Positions 48,268 to 60,747 of a stretch of DNA of 64,000 nt are shown piece after piece. The stretch comes from Diospyros lotus (taxonomy: Eukaryota; Streptophyta; Magnoliopsida; Ericales; Ebenaceae), in contig NC_068341.1 in the NCBI RefSeq assembly GCF_014633365.1, forward strand, positions 25,092,339-25,156,338, in the 5' to 3' direction. The stretch's first letter is position 1. Every line of letters begins with the position of its first letter. Below the pieces are notes generated by a model, which ran no database searches, was not told where the DNA came from, and was given only the letters and a program-made list of their open reading frames with translations. A program made the translations under genes and the position numbers.

Positions 48268-49103
48268 TGTAACATTCCTGACTTTGGAAATAATTAATTT
48301 AAGGTGATTTATTGAGTATGTGCAATTTTGAGGAAATTAATGAAAAAACAGTAAGATATTGACAAGTGTCTTGAAACGAGATTTATGACACTGAAAGAAA
48401 TTAAAATAGGGACAGTTTTTGGTCCTGTAAGGACATTGGTGGTAAAAACGTACTTATCGAGTGAACCTTAAGTTATTAATATTAGAATTTTGGTATTTTA
48501 ATCCAAATGAAATTGATATTTGAGGATGTAATTGCAATGTGAAAATGTTGAAGTGAGAGTAAGAATATAACTTATGGATTTATATGTAATTTTCATTATA
48601 TAATAAATTATATAAATTATATATGTATAAAATATATATGTGTGTGTGTGTAGTGAGGCATATATAATTATATGGGAATGCAGATAAGCTTTATAATATG
48701 TATACATACGCGTGGCCAAGTCTGTGGGTGAAATTAGTGGGTGCACTTGAGGAGTATTATGTAATATACTATATAATGTATAGATATACATAAAATTTTG
48801 TGCGTGTTAGCCAAGCTTCTGAGAAGCTTCATGGCCAAGAATTGTTACAAATATAATATGTATATGTAAGAAGTGGCGGCCAAGGAAATTGTGGTTATAA
48901 ATAGGATGGAGAGGGGAAATGAAATCGAAGAATCAAGAAAATGGAGGAAGAGATTTGACAAAGAATTTGGAAAAGAAAGAAAGCAGAGAGCTTCGCGAGA
49001 GAAAGAGAGAGAGAGAGGGGTGGCTAATGGTGATCGGCCGGCGTCAGGAGCAACGACAAGCAATGGCTTGAAGCAGCGAAAGTAGCGGCGCAGCGGCAAC
49101 TGG
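48268..49103 (+). mobile_element. 5' part of a gypsy LTR with TATA box
   Basis: It starts 'tgtaacattcctgactttgg'. A TATA box 'ttataaatagg' lies at 48896-48903, followed by a purine-rich leader with an (AG)n run at about 48997-49017. It is cut at 49103 by the start of the next LTR ('tgtaataccc'). Confidence 0.55.
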
Positions 49104-49488
49104 TGTAATACCCAATATTTAATACCAAGAGTATTTTCAGAAATTACGGGTCAAAATGGAATTTACTATAGTTTCGAGCCAAAGTGTAATATTCAAAACA
49201 TAGACAAAAGGAAAGGGTCTATGTCAAAGCAAGTCAACGAAGGTAAAATTTTCCAAAGAAGTGATATTTGACAAAACCAAGAGATTCGCGAAGGTTTGAG
49301 ATTGAAAACACGCGATTAAGGGCATTCTGGTAAAAGTGCAGATTTCGTAAACTGCCCGAAAGAGGTCGAAATGACAAATTTTTCAGAAGTTCTTGAGGGA
49401 AATGGATAAATTAGAACTTGAGGGCAGTAGGGGAATTAACGAGAAGTTTAGGGGCATCAAGGATAGGGTGGAAATGTAATTGGAAGGA
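49104..49488 (+). mobile_element. LTR start of the gag-bearing gypsy element
   Basis: It begins 'tgtaataccc' and continues until interrupted by the 8.5-kb insertion. The same sequence resumes at 57962 and leads into the gag remnant at about 58230. No LTR end or primer site is recognisable in the 260 bp before gag, so some sequence has probably been lost. Confidence 0.5.
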
Positions 49489-51231
49489 TGTAACGCTATG
49501 CTTTTTCGAGCGTTAAATAACTTAGGAATTTCGAGAATATATATTTTTTTAACTATAAACATTTCCTGATAATCCCGTTCTACCTTCTCAGCATTCCAAA
49601 ATAAGAATCAATAGGTTGAGACAAGTAATCATCATAAATGCGGAAGCAATAATCGAAACCTGATATGGTAGGTATATGAATTCACTTAATCACATCATAA
49701 GAATCTGTATCATCATATCATTGAATACTTAAATACATGGAGACTTAACATCAAGAGATAACAATTGAGAACCTTAGGTACAATTTGACTCCTCATAAAT
49801 ACATCAAACCATGATGATTATACATGATTTCCAATATAGTACAATCTTTTAACCATGACTAAGTACATGTCCTGAATCCTCATGAATGAGCATATACCCG
49901 AACAACTCGCCGAACCCATCGGCCATGTCATCAATCATTCCCTTGCCATAGCTGCAAATCCCAACTAGGATGTTTGAATGTTCTAGGGGTATAACCCAAT
50001 TAGAAGATGAAACTTCTAGTGAGGGTCCAAAAACATATATATAGATGCATGATATAATAACATGAACAAACATTTGTTCTAGTGTAACTTTCTTAGCCCA
50101 CAAGCCTGACACGGAATCCTAGGTAGTATCTTGGCACATCCGACAAGATAATCCTAACATTATTCCATCAATTGCCCTTGAGAAATTATAGCTACACTCT
50201 TAGGGTGACATTCCATTCCCATGCACAAATATCAATATGCCAAAAATATTGTGCCATGCAACATCACAACCTTCCATGCAATATGACAAAATGATCATAA
50301 CATTTATAAATATCATGCATATATAATCAATCATATCATAAATATAAGTTCTTGGGATAAAACCACTCATCCTTAACATGAGTTCGAAATACCTCAAAAA
50401 ACGTGTACCACCTCGATTTGCTTATCAACCTCGAAAATAACACAAATCGTCAAGATCCTTGGCCAAATCACTTTCTGACCAATTATTTTCAAGGAAAAAT
50501 CAATAATCTAATTTTTCAGACTTTTTCTTATTTTTTCTCTATTTTTCATAGTCATGATTTTTTTTCAAAATTCAAAATAAATACCTAATCAATTAATTTA
50601 TTGAATTTTTCTTCATGAAAATTCCTAAAATAATATTTCTAATCTCTATACATTTTCTGGGAATTTTTCAAAATCTCTTCCTATTTTTTTCTAATTAAGA
50701 TTCCTTTCAAAAATTCCAAATAATTATTGTCTCATGAAATTTCCCAAATAAAAATTCATAAACGTAAACTATTCATTTGTACTATATTTATGGATATTTT
50801 TCCAAAATTTTATCCCTCTTATTTCTATTCTTACTCTATTTTCTTTTATTTTCAATATTTAAAAATAAGAAAAATTACCTCCGATCATCTTCTCCGGCAC
50901 TAGCAAACTGGAAAATCAAACTGACTATACTAGAAGTTATCCCACCTTGATTTTATCACTTTGGCCAAATTTGAGTTTGAAAAAACACCCGAAAGACATC
51001 TCTCCGAGCAAAAATCAGTCCGGCTCCGGTAAGATTTGATTTTTCCGGCGAAACTCCGATCACCACTTAGATGAACTCCAAAATTCCTCAAAATTTTCAG
51101 AAATGATCCTTACCTCATGGGAAACAAAATTCCTATGGTTTGGTGCCTCAATTTGTTCAAAAATGAGGTCGATTTGAAGCTCAAATCTTGCAAAACCCTT
51201 GGCCACCATATCCTCTATTTATAGCCAAATT
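49489..51231 (-). mobile_element. 3' LTR of the LARD, U3 missing
   Basis: It matches 55352-57080 closely ('ataacttaggaatttcg', 'ggttgagacaagtaatcat', 'catatcctctatttatagcc'). Similarity stops a few bases beyond the TATA box near 51220. The roughly 870-bp U3 present in the other LTR is absent. Confidence 0.75.
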
Positions 51232-52753
51232 AAGTCACACATAGCTAAGCATCCAAGTATCATTGGCAATTTCATGATTAAGAAATAATCCCGTTAAATC
51301 TTCCAAGAATATATCCCGATATTTTCCATTTTTCTTACGGCTTTTCACTGATCGCAAGTGCTTATACCTCATATCAATAGACTCCTTATTTTCATAACTT
51401 GCTAACATTATTTTAATGATTATCCAGCTATACATCTCTCAATTTGCCTACTAGGGCTACCTAGACTAACTGTCTAGCCATATGAGAGTTTCATTCTCCA
51501 AAATTTTAAAAATCTTAGATCTCTTAATCAATTTAGGTCTGCAGCTTCCCTTACCGCGACCTGTCATCTTGTCACATCTGCCATAACTTGATTCTCTCAA
51601 TCACATCAAAGATTCGCACAATCTTTAAGACGACAATTCATAACCATACTGCCAACTAGAGCAGGTAGGTACTTATGTCACCTACGGTACTCCAATTCTC
51701 ACGGGATTTCTTCCTGAAAACTCTGAAGTTCCATTATAAATCCCTAGATCCTTAACCAATTCTTTCAAGAAATTCCTCAAGAATCTCAAACCAATTTATC
51801 CTTGAAAATCCTAAATTAGATCACGATATCTAGTTCCAATTATCTCCCGTGATTCAATTTCTTTGCAATCATGGCTCCCAATCCACTATTCATCATGGTG
51901 CTTTCAAGTTCACCTTGTCGGGTTGACCACCGATAACTTTACCTGATTTCACAGGTCCATCTGGTACACTGAACCGTAGTCAGAACCTATGTTGACTAAG
52001 TCTTCTCATCATTCCTTTAGGGTCGATACGACCTACCAAGCAACTCTTTCCTTTTTGGTACTCGAACTCTACCTTGAACCAAGGTTTCCATCTCATAACT
52101 CATCGTTAAGGTCTTGGACTAGCCATGCTCCACTACCTGAAATCTCAGTTATCGAGAATCTACTACTTCTTATACTTCGTTCTTCGGATCTAGTTGACTA
52201 CCGGCACACAACCATCAAATTAGTTCTTCCTAGACCGTCAGCCAGAACACAAGCTGTCATCATCACCCCGATCACATAGTAAGCTTACTCCTACCCCATA
52301 CATCAACCCTCAAATGGGTACACCTTGGGTGAAAACTGCACGGTCTCGTCGTAGTCCTTTAAGAACTATCATTTGTTGTCGCTGCCACGAGTCTAGCTCT
52401 TTTTGCAAGAACATTCATTCTATGCCCTCATTTTTGCTGATGATTTCCTCACCTCATAGGTAGCGTCTAAACGAATCACGAGCATGCATCTTTCCTGTCC
52501 ATTTCATACGTTGGGTAGCTTTTCCTTTGCAACCCAACTCTTTCTTTGAGGCAATTATAAACACGACCATTTCATGATCCCATTGCTATACTAGACACCG
52601 AGTTATTCTACTCCTCGTGCCTCGCACTATTCGTCATGTCACCAACTCCCAAGATGACCATGAATCCTCGATGCAATTCTTTAAATAGGACTTTTAGTCC
52701 ATATTCAATCCAACTCATCTTAGGTTGATTCCCTAGGCTTCAGGCCTCTTTCA

Positions 52754-54366
52754 TGTTGTTTTACTTTTGTATACTTAGTTTTGATGATGAAAAACAATAT
52801 TTCATTTAATCCCTAAGTCATGAATCAAGGTTGTGGTTTTCAACATAAATCAATTTTAATATCAAGTATTACTTTGTGAGAATGAAAACCAAATGAATTT
52901 CAAATATCGAGATTTTCAAAGTCATATTTTTCTTAGTCTGGAAGTTTAGCACCTTATAAGGAGACATATATGAAAATATTTTCTTTTTAGAAAACTAACT
53001 CCCGGTATTTCAATAGCTAACATTCATTAATGATAAAATGATTTTTAATGAATTTTTCAAGAAATAAAAAGTGTATATCTTGGAGGTGGTAAAATCATAA
53101 AATTCTAAGTTTGTACTAAAACCTAAATTCTACTTTCTTATTCATATGGATTTTGATTTTCTAGATATTTTTATTGAATCCAAATGGGGGTACTTTCTTA
53201 TTTACATTTATGTATTAAAGTAAATAAAAGGTAAAATATAAATTAAACAAAATGAGGACATTTACTTAAATTAAAGAAATATAAATATGTTGTGATGTTT
53301 TGTATCAATCAAGTGTTCTTTTATATGTTATGAGCTAAGTGTTCTGTTTTTCTAAGTAAATAGTCGACTGTGTGTATATGCTTTGTTGACTATGCCTATG
53401 AATAGTCGATTATGTGCCTAAGGATAATCGACTATGTTTGATGTTCTGTCGACTATATATGGCTTCTATCGACTATATTCTATTCTGTCGACTATTATGT
53501 AAGGATAATCGACTATAAATTTTGTTCTGTCGACTATGTATGTGCATGATGTTGTAAAATTTCTTTGTATTTTTATATCTGTTTACTATGTGAATGTATC
53601 TGTCGACTATCAGTTGATTTTGTTGAGCAATAATCGACTATGCTTTCTTGTCTGTCGACTATGTCTTAGTTTTACTTGAAAATATAGTCGACTATCCATT
53701 ATCTTTTGTCGACAATCTCTTTTTGCAGAAAGCTTCCAACGGCTAGTTTTTTAAATCCCAACGATCACAAATGGCTAGTTTCGGGCAAAGCTTTTGGGAT
53801 GCCTATTTATACAAGTCATGGATGAACTTGAGGAGGTTAATGGATGGAAACGAGTTGATATAGAGATTACAAATCAGTTTATTTAAGCTTTATAAGAGTC
53901 TGTGCTTTCATTGTTATATTTTTCTATGCAAGGCTTCGTTTTATCATTTGTAAATCTATTCTTAAGCCTAGTTTTCATTGTGAGAGAACTTGTAACTAAG
54001 AGTGTTAACTCTTAGCTTCTCTCTTTCATTTGTATCATTTTTATTTTTCTAGCTTATGTAGCTAGATGGCCCATTTGAGTGGGAGGTTGTAATTCCTAGT
54101 CTCGGATTAGAGGGCCTACTTGGTTTAAGTAGGGGGTTTTAGTGGATGGTTTGAAAAATCCTTAGTAAGGAGTTAAGGTAGTGGATTAGGCTTGGGTTAA
54201 GCCGAACCACTATAAATCCTTTGTATTCTTCTCTTATGCTTGTGTTATTTAGTTTGTTTATCATTGCTAGCATTTCCATCAAACAGATTTCAAAGTTCTA
54301 TCAAGTTTTTAAAATAACTAGTTCACCCCCCTCTTGGTGTGTGCCATAGCTCCTCCCGGTCTAACA
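52754..54366 (+). mobile_element. Solo copia LTR nested in the LARD
   Basis: This 1613-bp LTR starts 'tgttgttttac' and ends 'ccggtctaaca', with a perfect TSD TTTCA (52749-52753 and 54367-54371). 'ttcacccccctcttgg' near the 3' end is typical of long copia (Sirevirus/Maximus-like) LTRs. About fourteen TCGACTAT-like words cluster at 53360-53715. Confidence 0.88.
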
Positions 54367-55337
54367 TTTCATCCTTAACTAGTGGCACACCTCTCATCCG
54401 AGACCATTGGAACTTGGACCCCATACAAGGTACAGACTTTATTGGGTTATCCTAGATCTTCAGCATCTGATCGTCTCCCTGGCAATCTACTATAATGCTT
54501 TAGTCGACGAGTCTCCTGTACCTTACCACAAGCCATCCCTCAGCCTTTTGCTTGCGGGTCCTTAGATCTAGATCTATCACCACGAACACCAAACCAGTAG
54601 TTCCGTTATGCTACTACGGTTTCTTATCTCGTCTCTGCGAGTCATATCAGTCGCACCATTGTCACCTCATCAATTGACCCAACTCATATGCCATCTTTTG
54701 GACATCTTTGGTCCCTCATTTGATCCAATCTGTTGTATCCCTGATCTACTCATCTTATTTTTGAGTCACTAAATGATCCTCGAAAATCCTTATCATTCGA
54801 TCCTAACTCATCAGCTAGGCCATGTCACATTAGACTAATTATCCATGATTCTATCATCCTCGATAACTACCAGTTATTCTATCTTTCATTGAAAGTATTT
54901 CGACTAATGACCTCCAATCAACAGTCTCTAAATCTCTCGGATCCATAATCATGGTTATCGAGTCAACCTTACCCCTGAATCATGTCATCGGATCCTAACT
55001 TCAATAGCTAGATCATTCTGCTTGTATGTACGTGAATAGTATACTAGGTAAGTTCCCAAGAAAGAGAGGTGGGTCACAAACAGACATAATTAAATACCAA
55101 GTATTTTCTTAGCCAGAACTTTCCTAGACATGTACTTCCACTACACAACACTTAAATCCAATAACCTTTAAGACTTCAACTGACAATCCTTAATCTCTAA
55201 GTAGGGATTCTGTTCTACGAACCATTAGTCTTTTTTCCCATAAGCCTCCACTTGGGGTTTCTACTAATTGACTCTAACACTATCGAATCCTTTTAAGTCT
55301 CCAAATTGCTTTTCCCCAAATCTCTAAATAGGGTTAA

Positions 55338-55350
55338 GCTCTGATATCAA
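55338..55350 (-). other. Primer binding site of the LARD
   Basis: On the minus strand 'ttgatatcagagc' directly follows the 5' LTR. It differs by one G-to-A change from the tRNA-Met primer site TTGGTATCAGAGC. Confidence 0.75.
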
Positions 55351-55351
55351 C

Positions 55352-57956
55352 TATAACGCCCCATTTTTTTAAGCATTAAATAACTTAGGAATTTCGGGAA
55401 TATATATATATTTTTTAACTATAAACATTTCCCGACAATCCCGTTCTACCTTTTCAGCATACCAAAATAAGAATCAATAGGTTGAGACAGGTAATCATCA
55501 TAAATGCGGAAGCAATAATCGAAACCTGTTATGGTAGATATATGAATTCACTTAATCACATCATAAGAATCTGTACCATCATATCATTAAATACTTAAAT
55601 ACATGGAGACTTAACATCAAGAGATAACAATTGAGCACCTTAGGTACAATTTGACTCCTCATAAATACATCAAACCATGACGATTATACATGATCATCAA
55701 TATAGTACAATCTTCTAACCATGACTAAGAGTATGTCCTAAATCCTCACGAATGAGCATATACTCGAACAACTCGCCAAACCCATCGGCCATGTCATCAA
55801 TCATTCTCTTGCCATAGCTGCAAATCCTAATTGAGACGTTTGAATGTTCTAGGGGCATAACTCAATTAGAAGATGAAACTTCTAGTAAGGGTCCAAAAAC
55901 ATATATATGGAAGCATGATGCAATAACATGAACAAACATTTGTTCTAGTGTAACTTCCCTAGCCCACAAGCCTGATATGGAATCCTAGGCAGAATCTTGG
56001 CACATCCGGTAAGATAATCCTAACGTTATTCCATCAATTTCTCTTAAGAAATTACGACTACACTCTTAGGGTGACATCTCATTCCCATGCATAAATATCA
56101 ATATGCTAATAATATCGTGCCATGCAACATCACGACCTTCCATGCAATATGACAAAATGATCATAACATTCATAAATATCATGCATATATAAGTTCTTGG
56201 GATAAAATCACTCACCCTTAGCATGAAGTTCAGAATACCTCGAAAAACATTCACCACCTCTATTTGCTTATCAATCTCGAAAATAACGCAAATCATCAAG
56301 ATCTTTGGCCAAATCACTTTCTGGCCAATTATTTCTAGGGAAAAATTAATAATCTATTTTTTTTAGACTTTTTCTTATTTTTTCTCTATTTTTCCTCTAT
56401 TTTTCATAGTCATAATTTCTTCCAAAATTCAAAATAAATACCTAATAAGGTAATTTATTGAATTTTTCTTCGTGAAATTTGTAAAATAATATTTATAATC
56501 TCTAGACATTTTCTAGGAATTTTCCAAAATCTCTTCCTATTTTTTTCTAATTAAGGTTCCTTTCAAAAAATTCTAAACAATTGTTTCCTCATGAAATTTC
56601 TAAAATAAAAATTCATAAAAATAAACTATTCATTTGTCCTGTATTTCTGGTCATTTTTCTAGAATTTTATCCGTCTTATTTCTATTTTTACTCTATTTTT
56701 TTTCTATTTTTAGTATTTAAAAATAATAAAAATTACCTCCGGTCATTTCTCTAGCACCGGCACATCGGAAAATCAAAATGACTATACTAGAAGATAACCC
56801 ACCTTGATTTGATCACTCTGGCCAATTTGAGCTTGAAAAACACCCAGAAGACCTCACTTGAAGCAAAAATCAGTCCTCCTCTGGCGAGATTCTATTTTTC
56901 CGACGAAATTCCAATCACCCCTCAGATGAACTCTAAAATTTCTCAAAATTTCCAGAAATGATCCTCACCTCATGGGAAAAAAAATCCCTATGGTTTGGTG
57001 CCTCAATTTGTTCAAAAATGAGGTCGATTTGAAACTCAAATCTTGCAAAACTCTCGACCACCATATCCTCTATTTATTGCCAAATTCGAACCCCAAAACA
57101 ACATATCTCGAGCAACCCAAGGCCTTTGATGTCTCCTCTTGCCTTAATGAGCCCCAAACCCACCAAAATTCTCCTCAAAAATCAATTTACAGTGGGTAAA
57201 AATATAGTTTGTTTCTCGGTCGAAAGTTTGGCTGTTTTCGACCAAGCCAGGGCCGATTCCTGGCCTAGGCTCAACCCAAGAGCATCCTAGACTACTTTCC
57301 TTGAATCTTTCTCCACCGAATTCGGTGATGGGAGGTGGTGGAGGAAGCTTGATCAGCCATGGAAGATTGCTTTTTGGTACAATTTTGCAAAATTGCACTT
57401 TGACCCCAACTTCTTTCATTTTTGCACTTTTGGTTCTTTACTTGAAGCCCTTGAGCTTCCCAATAGTGCTATTGTGACCTACAAGTTCTATACTTTCCAT
57501 TGCATCCCCAAAGATTCCAGAAAAATGTCATTTCAACCTTCCTCTAGCAAAATTAAGAAATTTCGCTTAGGCCCGAATCTTCATTTTGACCCTAAACCCT
57601 TTCGTTTCTTCCTGAAACCGCTGAAGGGTTGTTCCTTATGAAAAATCGAAGCCCTCTCAAGCTTCTGTTGATTTCCTGGAAGTCGTCTATAATAATTCAA
57701 TTTTATAGCCTAAATGGCAGCTGTACTTTAGCTGTACTGAAAATCGTTTCTGATCCGATTTCTTTTAATACCATAAATCATGTCCCGAGATGCTTATTAA
57801 TGCCACATCATTTTCCTTTGGCATCTCGACTTCAGGGAACTCTCTACAGTTGATTCGATCAATTTTTCGGGCTATTTAGATACCAATCTTCTCCAAAATT
57901 TCATTTTTCTAATAAAACACTTATCCTAAAATAATCCCAATTTCTTGGGTATTACA
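55352..57956 (-). mobile_element. 5' LTR of the LARD
   Basis: This 2605-bp LTR starts on the minus strand 'tgtaatacccaag' and ends GTTATA, where CA has become TA. A TATA box lies near 57075. Part of the U3 (57640-57790) resembles the solo LTR at 2374-4717 ('cctaaat...tgta', 'gatttctttt/gatttctctc', 'gagatgct/gagacgct'). Confidence 0.85.
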
Positions 57957-58229
57957 AAGGACCCCCAGTGGAGTTTGATGACAATGAGGGTCATAAAGAG
58001 TCATGGATCTAGAGGCCGAAGGACTAACTGGAAAAGGCCGAAGGGATAGTTGAAAAAAGGAGAAATAAATATATAATATAATAAGATGTTATGCTTATTT
58101 CCTTTTCTACTGTGTTAAAGTGTTATGTTTTGCGGGATACTGTTAAGAAATAAAACTGTCCCTCCTTGTAAGGAAATGATCTTGTTTTGTGCATAACTCA
58201 TTTCTGTGATTCACTCCAGATGGTGAATA

Positions 58230-59378
58230 CACGATGATTCCGAGATGCAGCCCACGATAGAGATGGGAAAAGAGAGGAAAATAATCCTGGAGATCAGGGT
58301 GATTGCAGGAATCACATGGGAGGAAACATGAGGTATTTTGGGGAATCGAGCTCTAGCGAGGATTGGTTCAAGCGGATGGAATGATTCTTAGAAAACATGC
58401 TAACCTACGTGAGTCGAGATGAGCCTACTCGGCACACGACCACAACATTGGAACAATATCGACATTTAAGGCCCTTTGTGTTCAAAGCTAGGACTTGCGA
58501 TGATCCCAGCTCAGCTGAGTACTGGCTCGAGCAGATAGAGAAATTACTTCAACATCTCCAGTGCAACGATGATGAGAAGGTAAGGTGCACAACCTACACG
58601 TTGGAGGAGGAAATAGGTCAGTGGTGGCAGTCTACCGAGTGTTCTATAATAAGATCTCACCAAGAACGCGAGGATGAGGATGAGGATGGACCAATCTATA
58701 CTTGGGCAGGATTCAAGGAAGATTTTAACGACAAATATTTCCCCAAGAGCTAGAAAGAGGAAAGAATCTGGGAGTTTATGAGACTCAAGCAGACTGATGA
58801 AATGTTTGTGAACCAATACGACAACCGATTCACTCAAATGATTAAATACGTGCCCATGTACAAGACTGACGAGAGTTAGAAGGCACAAAAGTTTGTTTCA
58901 GGGTTGCAAGTGAGTCTCCAACAAGTCTTAAGTGGGTGAGAGATTGATTCTACAAAGAAGCGTTGCATTGAGCCCTAACCATTGAGAGGGACCTGACGGG
59001 GGTAAAAATAATCAAGTCTGAAGAAGGGAGCAAGGGCGGTAAGCCTGGAAGTTCAATGGCTCAACCTAAGGACGAAGGGAAATGCCCTCGATGCAAGAGG
59101 AAACACCCTGGGAAAAGATCCGTTGTAAAATGCTATGGATACGACGAAGGTCACATCGGAAGGAACTGCCCGAAGAGCAAAGGAACGCCCCAAGTTGGGT
59201 ACTATGGAAAGATTGTGTGCTACAATTGCGGGCAACTGGGGCACATCTCGCGAGAATGCCCGAAAAGGCAGAAGATAGAGCAACCAGGCAGAGGAGCCCA
59301 GAACGTTCGTCCAGGCCGAGTGTACAATTTGACTTGTAAGGACACTGAGGTTGATCCTACAGTTATTGAAGGTACACT
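58230..59378 (+). pseudogene. Gypsy gag remnant, cut by CACTA
   Basis: Gag core with 'PSSAEYWLEQIEKLLQHLQC', 'VRCTTYTLEEEIGQWW', 'GFKEDFNDKYFPKS' and 'MRLKQTDEMFVNQYDNRF', as in long-LTR chromovirus-type gypsy elements. Stops interrupt it at about 58380, 58751, 58877 and 58936, and a frameshift lies near 59000. Three zinc-binding stretches follow (59081-59260). In the second ('CYGYDEGHIGRNC') the second Cys has become Tyr; the third ('CYNCGQLGHISREC') is intact. The frame runs towards the protease ('DPTVIEGTL') and is cut there by the CACTA terminus. Confidence 0.82.
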
Positions 59379-59394
59379 CACTACTAGGAAAATG

Positions 59395-59725
59395 GGTTTT
59401 TGGGACCGAATTAATCAATCGGTAATTAGCGACGGATTTACGACTAATTTTTAACATTTGCGACCACATTATTTTCCGACCGATTCAGCAACGTAAAATT
59501 CAATCTGTAATTATGCGACCGATTTTGACCACAAAATTTGCGACCGAATTTTTTTTCGACCTATTCAGCAACGGAAATTGCCATCGCTAATTGTGCAACC
59601 GATTTTGACCACAAATTTTGTGACTGAATGATCGGTTGGTGGATTTTCGACTAACTTTGCCACTGAAATATGTCAGTCGGTAATTACGAACCAAATTTGC
59701 TATTAACTTTTCCGTTTGATTTTTT
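59395..59725. repeat. CACTA subterminal repeats
   Basis: Many direct and inverted copies of 'gcgaccgatttt' and 'gcgaccgaatt' forms, plus 'tcagcaacgg', follow the terminus. Such arrays are transposase-binding regions in CACTA elements. Confidence 0.75.
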
Positions 59726-60196
59726 TTTTTTTTGAAACATCGAATTAGTTGTTAAATCAAAATAAAGAAATTTATGAAAATAATAATAATAAATAATAAA
59801 AGTTCATAAAAAAAATAATTTAGTTATTAAATAATTTATGATGATAATAAAATATTTTACTTATTGCATCAAATTAATATTTATTTTAAAATGATAATTA
59901 TATTAGGTAATATTTTACATTATTACATAAAATAATAATTCATTATCATTTTTAGCTCCCCCACCAAAAACATTATAAATAAATAAAGAAAAGTGGGTTT
60001 AAATAATGTTCAAATCAAATGCAACAGATTTAAGAGTTAGCAACAGATTAAATTTCTAGCAAAAGTTTGCATTCTCTGTCTATATATATATATATATAAA
60101 TTTATTATCAATTTGTTTACACTCTGTGAAATAATTTTTGGCCAAAACACTTAGCAATAAATATAAGCTCACTATATTATATATAATATATAAATT

Positions 60197-60440
60197 CGGG
60201 TTTAACCCTAATCGAGCTTAATAGGCCTATTAAACCGTATCGGGTTGAATACTATATTACACATATAAAGGCGGGTTAAACACTGACTAAGCTTAATAGG
60301 CCTATAAAACCCGTATCGGGTTAATACTATATTATGTATATAAAGGCCTGTTAAACCCTAATTGAGCTTAAACGGCTTATTAAACCCGTTACGAGTATAA
60401 TACCTCTGGGTTTAATGTGCCTATTAAACCCGGAACGGGT
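60197..60440. repeat. 75-bp tandem repeat
   Basis: Three units contain 'agctta' (60215, 60290, 60365), followed by 'ataggcctat' and 'aacccgtatcgggtt' variants. The exact 75-bp spacing is kept although single bases differ. Confidence 0.75.
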
Positions 60441-60747
60441 TTAACCTGCCAAATCAACCTGGAACAAACAAAATTGGGCCTAGAATGCACAAGAAACTTC
60501 ATGTTTTTTAATAAATACGTCATACACCAATTCAAGTTAATCAAATCAAGATCACAAATAATTTTGTACATGTATAGTTCATCCACGGGCATGTGTACAA
60601 AAATCAGCATTTTGGACAAAAGCTCGCTATATATTTTGATTACATATCAGCATAATATACATTTTACATATGAACAAATTACATATACCAACTACACTAC
60701 TATACCTATACAAAAACACATGAACAAATTATGAATTACATATACAG

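Larger units (their letters stand above)
51232..55351 (-). other. Internal region of the LARD
   Basis: No reading frame with domain features is seen on either strand. The only structures are the nested copia solo LTR and the primer binding site at the 55.3-kb end. The 96-residue frame at 51989-52279 looks like chance. Confidence 0.55.
49489..57956 (-). mobile_element. Non-coding LTR element (LARD-like), TSD AAGGA
   Basis: This 8468-bp element is bounded by a perfect TSD AAGGA (49484-49488 and 57957-57961). On the minus strand it runs from the 5' LTR (57956-55352) through a primer site and an internal region to a 3' LTR ending at 49489. The internal region, without the nested copia LTR, is about 2.5 kb and shows no gag or pol similarity in any frame. 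The 3' LTR copy keeps only the part downstream of the TATA box. Long LTRs plus a non-coding interior fit a non-autonomous LARD. Confidence 0.82.

Noticed and set aside
53360..53715. CRISPR-like array
   Set aside because: Words are only 8-10 bp with irregular spacing, inside a TSD-bounded plant LTR; no repeat-spacer architecture.
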